Notes under the pieces: generated by a model
Told to the model about the DNA's origin: nothing
The model's database searches: none
The model's input: only the letters and a program-made list of their open reading frames with translations
Shown: piece after piece, positions 38,401-44,842 of the stretch
How the letters are laid out: each line of letters opens with the position of its first letter
How positions within the stretch are numbered: the first letter of the stretch is position 1
NCBI GenBank assembly: GCA_020650975.1
Contig: JAIPMN010001998.1
Coordinates: 1-46,028 of the forward strand
Reading direction: 5' to 3'
Source of the DNA: Apostichopus californicus
Taxonomy: Eukaryota; Echinodermata; Holothuroidea; Aspidochirotida; Stichopodidae
DNA length: 46,028 nucleotides
Position numbers and translations under genes: made by a program

Positions 38401-40937
38401 ACTGGCACACAGGACAGTACGCTCAGCACTGTACTGTATCAGCTCAGTACTGTATCAAGTGAGAGTAAACAACCGCTTGTTTTGTCTGTGTACTGATTTA
38501 TACAGCAGGATTGCATACTGCTGCTACAGTATATTTTCTATTGATAACTTAAAATTGCCTATTAAACACATGTGCAATGCTTTCACCTCAATGTTGCTTG
38601 TAATCACCTAATGTGCACGTAGGAAAGTTCCGTACTCGGCTAACATGCATTTCTAAAGCACTTCTGTACAGTACAGTGTACGGTACAAGCCTATTAGTAT
38701 AAGCCCCATTGAACAAGCTACTGTACTCCTGAAAATGTTCTGTGTGACTGCAGCATATGTTGGAGAGTAGAAGGTTACTGTACATATCACAAGAACAGTA
38801 TATTTGGCAAACCAAAGAAGTTCTAGCACTTAAAAGACACTGGGCCATTACTTGCACTGTGTCTGTTTGTATTGACGAATGTTCCTCTACACCTTCATCA
38901 CCTTCATGCTCTCAGGCTAGCATCCTATGAATTCATGAAATGTGGTTCAAGTCAGCAAATTCCAGGAAACTCCCTGTACATAAAGTACGTTAATTATCCC
39001 TTATTAATTAAATGGTAATTTTGTGTTATGAGATAATGGACTTGTGGCTTGATTATTTCATGTGTAACACTTATTGTCAAGAATCTACCAAGTACTCTAA
39101 TCAAAGCATTCAAGGCATGTAATGCTGAGAGATTAAAACACTCTCTTTCTGATTTGACTGTGTGATTTAGTTTAAAGACTTCAACTATGTGATTTCATGA
39201 ATGGTATGATCAGACTCCACCAGAATGAATAAGAAAAACTGTCCCTAACTTTGCACAAATGCGTGAAGCGATTCATGAAAGTGCCCAAGAAAGAAAAAAA
39301 AACATTCTTTCACTGTATAAATTTTATCAGTGTTTGTTGTGGCCATGTAGATTAAAACTTAAAATGTATTTGAAAAATTGGTAACCAATTTGACTTTCAA
39401 ACACCACAAAGTTCTATAGAACAATGCCTACAGTAATAGTACAGAGCTCTTCAGTTTACTGCATTTAATACACAGGATAAAAATTTAGGACACTAAGGGG
39501 GTATACATAGACACAAATCATATAACATTTGCTAAACAATATGTTTGATCAAATTTGCACAGATAGAAATAGGAACATACTTTGTTCAAATTGTAAATAT
39601 ACTGTTAACACTCTTATTTCAACATCAAGAAAGAAGGGAATATAACAAAACATGAAAAACAATCTACATTTTTTCCGCTTCCTTTACTAATAATGATAAT
39701 AATAACATAATGTATCGCCAGTTTCCTACAGTAGGTTGTCAGGTACCAGCTCCCATCCTTACAATACGTTAATATAATTTAAATTTAATATTTAGAACTA
39801 AAATTGTTACTTTTCCCCATTGCATATTTGTTGACAATAGGCAATATTCATCCCAAGTTAAATGTGGTAATTTGTTTTCCTCTTTATAAGTTGACATGCA
39901 ACTTATTAATGTCAATATAGTAAATTTCTTTAAAACATTTTGAATTCATGATATTTATGAGCTTGAAAAAATGACAACAAAATATAGAGTGTTGAATATT
40001 CATCACATGGTCAGGAATTCTCGAACTCATTTAAACAAATTCACAACTGGGTTTCACGTATAAACTACTGAAGATTCTGCACAGAGGTATCTGAAGTAAT
40101 TCCTTATAACACCAAGTGCTGCAACATTTTTGAAACACACACTTGTATTGTTTTTCCACATAGACGTAGCATACAGTCACTTTGTACTAAATGCCTATGC
40201 CCTACAAAATTTATACTTTTCACACAAAATAGCATCTTGTCATTAAATTGTCATCAATATCTTGCACGACTTAAACCATTACTGGCCATAGGCTATTGCT
40301 CAGACTAGGCTATGGCATAATGTGCCATTGTCTAGTCTTGGGTGGGCCTACAAAGTAAGCAAAGCCTTACAAAGTTAAGCAAAGCCTGAACTACATTCCA
40401 CAACCAAACTGTGCAGTGGCCTCCATCAAGTAAATTAGAAGTTACTGGAAGGGCCCAGGCTAGGGGCAACTCATCTTACATTAGGCCTAATCAATGCTGG
40501 TTGTGGAAGTGGTAATGTAAACTAGGCTTCATAACCAGCCCTACAATCAATCCCAAACTTTCCATTAGGCCAACTTATCTTTGATCTCTAGCATTTGACC
40601 CCCACAATCATACCTTACACTGCTCTAACATTACAGTTAAGGATTTTAACAAATTCACACAACACTTGCGCGAAATAAGTTTACACTATCTACACACTGT
40701 GCGCTTCTTTATGTTACATGTACACGACTGTCCCAATCGTCTCGCACACACATTGACAAGGACGTACGTTTAACTAGCCTAGGTTCGTTTATCCTAACGA
40801 ACATGAGATCACTACTAAGCTAGGCCTGACTTGGTAATAATATAACACAATGACCACAGATAACTCACTAAGGCGAATACATTTGTGTAGCAATCCTCCA
40901 AACTGGCACCATTCGCCGCCGAATTTGCCCCACTCAT
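2777..40937 (-). CDS. MED13: MED13 (Mediator subunit 13), 5' part, six exons
   Basis: Coding join, read on the minus strand: 40937-40869, 23140-22870, 17498-17414, 12249-12163, 3843-3695, 2980-2777. Donors are all GT and acceptors all AG. Phases 0, 1, 2, 2, 1, 1 keep one frame for 865 nt (288 codons plus one base). The product aligns in order with the N-terminal domain of animal MED13/MED13[80 protein letters not shown] and WSHFYPI. MED13 is known to tether the CDK8-cyclin C-MED12 kinase module to core Mediator in the nucleus and to block RNA polymerase II binding. The family is usually around 2000 residues, so most of the gene, including the C-terminal half, lies off the left edge. Most invertebrates have one gene (skuld in Drosophila), so MED13 versus MED13L cannot be separated here. 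Gene identity is very secure; exact exon edges are high confidence. Confidence 0.96.
2981..3694 (-). other. MED13 intron 5
   Basis: A 714-bp intron, the shortest in the window, between exon 5 donor GTAACA and exon 6 acceptor TTGCAG. No repeats or genes were recognised. A 65-codon plus-strand ORF at 3375-3572 has no family features. Confidence 0.9.
3695..3843 (-). CDS. MED13: MED13 coding exon 5 (residues 171-221)
   Basis: This 149-nt exon starts after TTTTAG and completes a Ser codon with one base. It encodes [20 protein letters not shown], then [20 protein letters not shown], then a short ANGYSNGFQ tail. The FFLHG..VC.SV.. QH core and the trailing FQ match vertebrate MED13 directly. The donor is GTAACA at 3694-3689, a weaker consensus than the others; phase 1, with the split codon completed as Val. 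The acceptor polypyrimidine tract is a (CT)10 microsatellite on the coding strand. Confidence 0.96.
3853..3872. repeat. (GA)10 microsatellite forming exon 5 polypyrimidine tract
   Basis: Ten GA units on the plus strand read (TC)10 on the MED13 strand. They are followed by ACATTTTAG and exon 5, so the microsatellite is the acceptor's pyrimidine tract. Confidence 0.9.
5591..5626. repeat. Poly-C tract with AA interruptions
   Basis: Runs of 7 to 11 C separated by AA. The minus strand is G-rich, with several G-runs able to form a quadruplex. Confidence 0.85.
6047..6144. repeat. 13-bp minisatellite, about 7.5 copies
   Basis: The unit CCCACCTCCCCGT is repeated in tandem with a few substitutions and one single-base deletion. 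The G-rich complement produces the low-complexity WDGEVG-like reading on the minus strand, which is not a gene. Confidence 0.92.
7382..7403. repeat. 22-bp perfect palindrome
   Basis: The sequence reads identically on both strands: CATACTGTATA followed by its exact reverse complement. It is one of several TACTGTA/TACAGTA palindromes in the window. Confidence 0.85.
9091..9112. repeat. (TA)n microsatellite
   Basis: An alternating TA run with one G interruption. Confidence 0.85.
9343..9388. repeat. 23-bp tandem duplication
   Basis: Two exact adjacent copies beginning GACATTAATTGTG at 9343 and 9366. Confidence 0.9.
9752..10175. mobile_element. Nonautonomous hAT-type MITE, copy 1 (424 bp)
   Basis: The ends are inverted (CATAGGGGTAGGAG at left; the right end reads CATAGGTGTAGGAG in reverse complement). 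The element is flanked by a perfect 8-bp duplication GGGAGGGG at 9744-9751 and 10176-10183. Internal blocks (ATGCTGAGAATTTTTCGGGC, CACCTACTGAAAGAAAAATA, GGGCAAGTCGTTACAGCCCC) recur in the same order in the element at 27033-27385. An 8-bp duplication is typical of the hAT superfamily. It encodes no transposase; the 124-codon minus-strand ORF overlapping it is repeat sequence. Confidence 0.88.
12094..12146. repeat. Poly-purine (G-rich) tract beside exon 4 donor
   Basis: Runs of 4 to 14 G broken by A or AAT on the plus strand. On the MED13 transcript this is a C-rich tract starting about 16 nt into intron 4. It is able to form quadruplex or triplex DNA. Confidence 0.85.
12163..12249 (-). CDS. 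MED13: MED13 coding exon 4 (residues 142-171)
   Basis: This 87-nt exon encodes [20 protein letters not shown] followed by ELPVNGENY. It corresponds to the vertebrate segment [20 protein letters not shown], a strongly conserved part of the N-terminal domain. The acceptor is TTGCAG (12255-12250) and the donor GTGAGT (12162-12157). It is phase 2 on both sides, so its removal would not shift the frame; skipping is therefore possible in principle, but nothing here shows it. A long C tract on the coding strand begins about 16 nt past the donor. Confidence 0.96.
13177..13204. repeat. C-rich tract
   Basis: Runs of C interrupted by single T residues. It is low-complexity sequence. Confidence 0.8.
13565..13582. 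repeat. Poly-T run
   Basis: Eighteen consecutive T. No attached retroelement was recognised. Confidence 0.85.
15569..15592. repeat. (CA)n microsatellite
   Basis: A CA-dinucleotide run with one TG interruption. Confidence 0.8.
16991..17200 (+). mobile_element. Probable tRNA-derived SINE head or tRNA pseudogene
   Basis: GGGGCTGGATAGCTCAGATG followed by GTAGAG matches a tRNA 5' arm and RNA polymerase III A box (TAGCTCAG.TGGTAGAG). The expected B box is degenerate (GGGGTCATTGCAAAAC against GGTTCGAATCC). No intact cloverleaf can be folded by eye. The right boundary is a guess. Confidence 0.55.
17414..17498 (-). CDS. MED13: MED13 coding exon 3 (residues 114-142)
   Basis: This 85-nt exon encodes [20 protein letters not shown] and then SLHNLIE. 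It matches the vertebrate block [25 protein letters not shown] almost residue for residue. The acceptor is TTTTTCAG (17507-17499) and enters phase 1, completing a Glu codon (G+AG). The donor is GTATGA from 17413, phase 2, leaving AG for an Arg codon finished by exon 4. An alternative AG one dinucleotide further on would break the frame, so the first AG is used. Confidence 0.96.
17950..18150. repeat. Internally repetitive TTTGGCC/GGTCC-rich segment
   Basis: Short degenerate modules (AAATTTGG.C, AAATGGTCC, CAAAAATAT) recur about every 25 to 35 bp. The apparent ORFs on both strands follow from this periodicity. Confidence 0.45.
18338..18376. repeat. (TGTA)n / AT-rich microsatellite
   Basis: CATG followed by several TATG units, grading into TATA-rich sequence. 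Confidence 0.8.
18488..18507. repeat. 20-bp perfect palindrome
   Basis: ATACTGTACATGTACAGTAT is its own reverse complement. Confidence 0.85.
20257..20331. repeat. Long poly-T run with assembly gap
   Basis: T homopolymer on both sides of ten N (20290-20299). Its true length is unknown. It may be the poly-A tail of a minus-strand retroelement, but no body was recognised. ORFs running through it are meaningless. Confidence 0.9.
20738..21071. repeat. 167-bp direct tandem duplication
   Basis: Two adjacent copies start with AACTATGATTCTTTTCTCTC at 20738 and 20905. They share TTTGTCAACGACATTGAAAG and the downstream GAAAACAATATGCATATT-like block with only a few changes, so the duplication is recent. 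Confidence 0.9.
21227..21302. repeat. Short tandem repeats of ACTGCACAAT type
   Basis: Degenerate units of CACAATACTG / CAATACTACT follow each other for about 75 bp. Confidence 0.75.
22870..23140 (-). CDS. MED13: MED13 coding exon 2 (residues 24-114)
   Basis: The exon opens directly after a (CA)-rich acceptor tract ending CAG and encodes [11 protein letters not shown], then [19 protein letters not shown], then [20 protein letters not shown]. These are hallmark stretches of the Med13 N-terminal domain. The donor is GTAAGA at 22869-22864, phase 1, and the split codon is completed as Glu by exon 3. Compared with remembered vertebrate MED13, the spacer between VWRR and ELWIFW is longer here (22 residues against about 7) and is rich in D, N, R and P. 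The exon is 271 nt, the largest in the window. The same frame stays open beyond both ends into intron sequence, which is not coding. Confidence 0.97.
24234..26569. mobile_element. 2.3-kb DNA transposon-like composite with TIRs and 5-bp TSD
   Basis: The left end CAGTGTAGGATTTTC (24234-24248) and right end, reverse-complemented, CAGTGTTGGATTTTC (26555-26569) differ at one base. The element is flanked by CCTAT at 24229-24233 and 26570-26574. Both subterminal regions carry GGACTACCAAATCTTT and GGTAGTCCTTCGGAC, which pair with each other within each end. The interior has direct duplications (24655-24722 with 24777-24839; 24719-24771 with 26141-26192) and a hairpin. No transposase ORF was recognised, and the superfamily is not clear from the ends. 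Confidence 0.7.
25842..26116. repeat. Inverted repeat with 40-bp arms inside the 2.3-kb element
   Basis: The arm at 25842-25881 starts GTCCCGGACGCG and ends GAACGTGGG. It is matched in reverse complement at 26077-26116 with about one change. The spacer is about 195 bp. This may be a nested foldback element. Confidence 0.85.
27033..27385. mobile_element. Nonautonomous hAT-type MITE, copy 2 (353 bp)
   Basis: 13-bp perfect terminal inverted repeats CATAGGCGTAGGA. A perfect 8-bp duplication ATCACACC lies at 27025-27032 and 27386-27393. It shares order and text with the copy at 9752-10175 but lacks part of the middle. It contains an NN ambiguity at 27349-27350 in a C run. Confidence 0.9.
28950..28965. 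promoter_or_regulatory. 16-bp palindrome with overlapping GGATTA/TAATCC sites
   Basis: CATGGATTAATCCATG is its own reverse complement. It contains two overlapping bicoid/Otx-class homeodomain core sites (TAATCC). Binding is inference. Confidence 0.35.
29357..29403. repeat. Poly-T run (47 nt)
   Basis: An uninterrupted T homopolymer. It is a possible poly-A tail of a minus-strand insertion, but no body or duplication was identified. Confidence 0.85.
29507..29543. repeat. (CA)n microsatellite
   Basis: Two CA runs separated by TACATACTGT. Confidence 0.8.
32541..32949. mobile_element. Probable MITE built on CCGATTAT repeats
   Basis: The left end GTGTTCGACCGATTAT is partly mirrored at the right end (CCGATTATCGGTCGTTTGTG). 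Both subterminal regions are crowded with AATCGG / CCGATT units and GCCGATT. No clean target duplication was found, so the boundaries are approximate. Confidence 0.5.
34188..35208. mobile_element. 1-kb TIR element flanked by TTAA
   Basis: The left end AAGGATTGTCTGGTGG (34188-34203) and the reverse-complemented right end AGGAATTGTCTGGTGG (35193-35208) are both bordered by TTAA (34184-34187 and 35209-35212). TTAA is the piggyBac target duplication, but piggyBac ends normally start CCC, which these do not. It encodes no recognisable transposase. Confidence 0.6.
35310..35330. repeat. T-then-G homopolymer stretch
   Basis: A short T run followed by a long G run just right of the TTAA-flanked element. 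It is low-complexity sequence, and a second G run occurs near 35446-35458. Confidence 0.6.
35590..36010. repeat. Second ~140-bp diverged tandem array
   Basis: Three copies anchored by TGACCC/TGACCT at 35601, 35739 and 35881 (spacing 138 and 142). Each is followed by AATG(A/G)CCCA..(G)TCTGCTG(A/G)TCAC. Unit length and TGACC content match the array at 2025-2540, suggesting one family. Confidence 0.75.
38172..38191 (+). other. Canonical G-quadruplex motif
   Basis: Four GGG runs with loops TTGGT, A and TC. The motif is on the non-template strand relative to plus; the MED13 pre-mRNA would carry the C-rich complement. Confidence 0.6.
40869..40937 (-). CDS. MED13: MED13 coding exon 1 (residues 1-23)
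   Basis: The start ATG at 40937-40935 has A at -3 and is the first in-frame ATG after an in-frame TAG at 40955-40953. The exon encodes [20 protein letters not shown] followed by FAL. Vertebrate MED13 starts comparably, with an NGASLEDC core followed by a few residues and then the ADLTGIKW segment, which here begins exon 2. The donor is GTGAGT at 40868 and the intron falls between codons (phase 0). The exon is only 69 nt and was recognised by the conserved motif and the frame match to exon 2. Two short upstream ORFs precede it. Confidence 0.93.
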
Positions 40938-40948
40938 GTTACAGGCAT
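40934..40948 (-). promoter_or_regulatory. Upstream ORF 2 overlapping the MED13 start codon
   Basis: ATG at 40948-40946 starts a 4-codon ORF (MPVT) whose TGA stop (40936-40934) shares the TG of the MED13 ATG in an ATGA overlap. Termination-reinitiation would place a ribosome exactly at the main start. The reading is direct; function is inference. Confidence 0.45.
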
Positions 40949-41072
40949 GACTCTAACGACATGAGTGATTTCAGCGACACAGGATAAACACAAAGAGCAA
41001 AATATCCAAGTATAGATCCACAATTAGTCGGTCGAGAAGTTGTAGTACGTTTCTACAGACTGTACTACAGTA
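40938..41072. promoter_or_regulatory. MED13 5'UTR/core promoter region, possibly bidirectional
   Basis: The 135 bp between the MED13 start and a possible plus-strand ATG must hold MED13 5'UTR and perhaps its transcription start, unless a further 5' noncoding exon exists. No TATA box is evident at a convincing place. Just beyond, on the far side, are an inverted CCAAT (ATTGG at 41123-41127, CCAAT on the MED13 strand) and a CACGTG E-box at 41139-41144. Both suit a TATA-less housekeeping promoter. The exact transcription start cannot be read from sequence. Confidence 0.5.
40939..40962 (-). promoter_or_regulatory. Upstream ORF 1 in MED13 leader
   Basis: ATG at 40962-40960 opens a 7-codon ORF (MSLESCL) that stops with TAA at 40941-40939, one nucleotide before the MED13 ATG. 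If the transcript starts further upstream, this would be translated first, and ribosomes would have to reinitiate at once or leaky-scan. Whether it is in the mRNA depends on the unmapped start site. Confidence 0.45.
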
Positions 41073-41108
41073 ATGGCGACACTGAGTGGCATAATGCCAG
41101 GCGGAATG
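41073..41108 (+). CDS. Possible first coding exon of a divergent plus-strand gene
   Basis: ATG at 41073 has G at -3 and G at +4. It opens 12 codons, MATLSGIMPGGM, followed directly by a strong GTACGT donor at 41109. Read through, the frame hits TGA five codons after the donor, so splicing would be required. It lies 136 bp from the MED13 ATG in divergent orientation. I do not recognise the peptide and found no convincing next exon to the right. It could equally be a chance ORF in promoter DNA. Confidence 0.25.
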
Positions 41109-41629
41109 GTACGTACTGATTGATTGGTCGTCACAACCCACGTGATCTATTTATTCAAATCTTTATTTTTACTAAAAGGAACCTTCCATGGGACTTTTTT
41201 ATATATAAAATATACACTTTAGTATATTGGAGAGATGGTTTAATTCATATTCAAGCCGCTAGGAATGCATCAACGTTTTCTTTGAACGAAAGATGAGTAC
41301 AGTAAATGAAAGTCATTCCATTTTTAAGATCTGTAAAGTGACATGGACGGGTACGAAGCGATCGCTCTGCGACCTGCAACTGCATTTAAAAGCCACTTTT
41401 CTCCGCCCACTCTAATATGATATCCCAAAGTTGAAATAGGGTCAACTTTACTACTCGAATATCATTTGACCGTAACTGCTCGTAGTCTTACTTTTGTCAA
41501 CATCTCGTCCGCCAATTCCACAGATGTATCGCGCCATATCGAGTTCTTCGTTGTTTTTATATTCAGTTTTATTTGATTGGCAATCTTTAAAAATACTAAA
41601 TCATATAGGCCTACTATAAAATCAGGTCG

Positions 41630-41754
41630 AATAAAACAGGTACTGTGAATGAAATCTTGGCTCTCGGAGTTGGTATCAGAAAGCAATATCATATTTTGCT
41701 TTCTGATACCAAACTCCGAGAGCCAGGATTTCATTCACAGTACCCTGTTTTATT
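41630..41754. repeat. Long near-perfect hairpin (about 60-bp arms, 1-nt loop)
   Basis: Left arm 41630-41689 and right arm 41691-41754 pair along their whole length with one substitution and a few 1- to 2-base bulges. The shared text includes TACTGTGAATGAAATC and GGCTCTCGGAGTT. A further ATTGGCAAT / ATTGCCAAT pair lies outside the arms (41576-41584 and 41756 onward). Confidence 0.9.
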
Positions 41755-43280
41755 TATTGCCAATATGATAAGGTACAAGTTTGAAACTCAGTCTTACATG
41801 TCTTCAATCTGCGATATAATGAAGTGCACAGTTTTCTTATTTTTCAGTTTTTAAGTCTACACGAGCATGTACGTAAAGCAAGCAAAAAAATGCTGCAATG
41901 TATTAAAAGTGAAAGACAACATAATAAATGGCAGAATGCTATGGAAGCATTTTAGATTGAAGTTTCCACAATCTGTTTGTGGAAAAAAATACCAGTCTTG
42001 TGTGACTGACAAAAGAAAGAAAAAATGCCAGCAAATATATAACAAACTAAGGTTAAAAGTTCACTAACTGATAACGCACCAGAAACAATAACTGAAGGGA
42101 AAATACCGTCTGGAATGAAACGGGTCGTAACTTTACGGGACACACAGGTCATGCGTGCACATGATTCGGGAAGTTAGAAATGTGTTAATAGGTAAGTAGT
42201 TAATTGGACAGCCAAGTGGTTGTAACCCAAATTAACATCTGTTAGATTGATGTAATCCTATTATACAAGATTTGGCTATTTCCTCAAATGGAAGAACTTA
42301 TATAGTAATGATAGCTGCTACGCCTGCGGAAAACAGGAATTAACCTTTTTTGGAAAGCAAGAAACATTAAGTTCTGCAAGTCTATAGCCCCGGCGCGGCT
42401 GATTATGGTGTTCAAGATATTCAGTTTATGAATGATTGGAAATACTTTTTTAGGCTAAATAGACGATGAATTCGCTTCCTAATATAGTCGAAATGTAAAA
42501 TGTTATTCCATTGTTTTCTTAATTGTTTAATAACTCATCTCAAAATGTTCTTGTAACGTCATACAATGGACGGTTCCGGCCACTTCGATAGTTAATTAAT
42601 ACACTGATCTCTAAAGGGTTCCAAATGATCTCAAACGTCTCAAACTGACAATTAACGTATATGACAGACTACAACAGACCGGGATCCGAATCTTCTAGCA
42701 AAGCTTTAGCATGCTGCTAAAAGTTGGAAGCCCTGCCATAACCAGGTAAACTTTAAAGGAGACATCAACCCAACCGTCATTTTGAGCATATATGTCAGAG
42801 ATCTTTGTGGAAATTAGCAACTCTCCCAAACAGCAAAGAAAATCGTTCTACTTTCTGTTTGTTTTGCTTTTTCTTTTCATATTGTCAAGATCATAGATTG
42901 CCGTACAGTATATGACCCTGCAAAAGAATAAGAGCTTAAGTTATTTCCTATGACAGTTGCTTCGCACGTCTCGATCAGGCTTGTCCCAGGCTCTGACACA
43001 CATCATTCATACGGCAGGGTATTGGATCTTAAATGTTATTTTATTGCCAACAGTATATTGTAAACGATTATTATGGGCCAACCACATGATTAAATCCTGC
43101 ATTTAACTTTTTGCGATGACTATAATGCACGAACTACGATTACGTGAGATCAATGTAACTAGGCCCACAGATATGTCATATACACACACAGGTAAATTTC
43201 CTAAATAAGTAGTGATACTTGGCAAACGCTTAGAGCCATTAGGAAAAGTCCCCCGGCTCAAATTCGGCACAAAGTCAATG

Positions 43281-43915
43281 CACGTTGTATGATATTCACC
43301 CCTCATCTAAACCCTCTGCCAAAAGTCAAGTCAGGTCACGTGACTTCACGACACCTCACGAGGTTGGATCATCAAGCAGAATCAATCAATCAATTGTATA
43401 GATCTGGCGTCAACACACGGCGTATGCTATTCACCCCTCATTTTAAACCTGGGTCAAAAGTCACGTCAAGTCGAGGTAAGTCAAGTCAAGTCAAGTCATG
43501 CCACGTCACGTTATGTCACGTCACGTCACGTCACGAGGTTGGGTTATCAAGCAGAATGAACTTTCAATCAGTTGTATAGATCTGACGTCAACACACGGCT
43601 TATGATATTCACCCCTCATTTAAAACCTCGGTCAAAAGTCACGTCAAGTCGAGGTAAGTCAAGTCAAATCATGCCACGTCACGTTACGTTACGTCACGTC
43701 ACTTCACGACACCTCACGAGGTCGGATCATCAAGCAGAATCAATTAATCAGTTGTATATAGATCTGACGTCAATGTACGGCGTATGATATTCACCCCTCA
43801 TCTAAACCCTCGGCCAAAAGTCACGTCACGTCACATCACGTCACGTCACTTAACGTTACGTCACGCCACGAAGTTGGATTATCAAGCAATATGAATTAAC
43901 CATTTGTATATAGAT
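43281..43915. repeat. Four-copy 135-182-bp tandem array with inner CACGT repeats
   Basis: The block TATGATATTCACCCCTCATT recurs near 43287, 43422, 43600 and 43782. Each is followed by CAAAAGTCA(C/A)GTCA, a variable run of CACGTCACGTCA / AAGTC units, CACGAGGTTGG, ATCAAGCAGAAT and GTATA.GATCTG. Copy length varies mainly through the pentamer run. Confidence 0.9.
43583..43590. promoter_or_regulatory. CRE palindrome TGACGTCA in array
   Basis: An exact full-site cAMP response element (TGACGTCA). It is repeated at the same position in the next unit at 43765-43772; the first unit has GGCGTCA instead. Confidence 0.45.
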
Positions 43916-44648
43916 CTGACAGATAAGCATAATCTGCTTCACTGAACTGAGATGCTGGCGGGGGAGGGCTGGGCAGGGGGGGGGGGCAAGGACAAATATT
44001 ATATCCTTCCATTTAATTACAAGAACAACCCAGATAATCGCGTTAACGTAAATTTTTAGAGACGGTGTATTGTAGAATGACACTATATAGTACACGTTTA
44101 GTACATGAGAATAATGACATATGTGCCTATTGACTGATTGTTGACTCTCCGTTCGCTTTCTATGTCAATACTGTCATTCAACATGGACGTTCATGTTACC
44201 AAATCACATTGATTCATTGCTCATGTATTGCCTATACGTATAGTTTTCATTGATTATATAGTTAGTATGGAACAAAAGAAGTTGCATGTAAACTTCAATA
44301 TCAAGAACGTTTTTTTAATCATTTTTGTTACAGTTTATTTTACATGCATGATGTTCCATTGTTACTCGTGAAATGTGAAAATAAAAGGAGAACCAATGAT
44401 AACGGTATAGTGCTATATGCAGATAGAGCTAATGTCGTACACATTATTAACACACGTGAAAATGAGTCACTCGTCTCAAGAGTAAGCATCTTGGAAAACA
44501 TGTCGGCGACCGCAAATACACGGAGATATGGATAAAACTTGGACTACAAGAAAGCATGATTATTCTATCTATATTATTCTATCTATCTTTGTGTATGTTT
44601 TCTTTTTTCCTCTTTTTTTCCTTTTCTGTTTCTCTTCCTTTTCTTGTT

Positions 44649-44842
44649 ATTTGTTTATTTGTTTATTTGTTTATTTGTTTATTTGTTTATTTGTTTATTT
44701 GTTTATTTGTTTATTTGTTTATTTGTTTATTTCTTTTTCTTTTTCTTTTTCTTTTTCTTTTTCTTTTTCTTTTTCTTTTTCTTTTTCTTTTTCTTTTTCT
44801 TTTTCTTTTTCTTTTTCTTTTTCTTTTTCTTTTTCTTTTTCT
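44649..44842. repeat. Compound microsatellite (TTTATTTG)n then (TTTTTC)n
   Basis: About ten 8-bp TTTATTTG units to about 44732, then about eighteen 6-bp units of five T and one C to 44842. It is bordered on both sides by CTCTTCCTTTTCTTGTTATT (from 44632 and 44841). Long ORFs in all three plus frames are artefacts of the repeats. Confidence 0.92.

Larger units (their letters stand above)
23141..40868 (-). other. MED13 intron 1
   Basis: A 17.7-kb first intron. It contains most of the transposon insertions seen here (24234-26569, 27033-27385, 32541-32949, 34188-35208), the second ~140-bp array, a quadruplex motif and poly-T. I see no further MED13 exon and no nested gene. From 36011 to 40868, apart from the quadruplex motif and frequent TACAGTA words, nothing was recognised. 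Confidence 0.9.

Noticed and set aside
41462..41854. Overlapping ORFs on both strands sharing similar peptides (IRKQ, LLSDT)
   Set aside because: The similarity comes from the inverted repeat read from both arms, not from a protein family.
43289..43787. Two plus-strand ORFs sharing a PHLKP..KVTSSRGKSSQ-like peptide
   Set aside because: Repeated peptides mirror the tandem array; no start or domain support.
43281..43915. CRISPR-like spacing of repeated blocks
   Set aside because: Units are long, diverged and lack unique spacers, and the DNA is animal.
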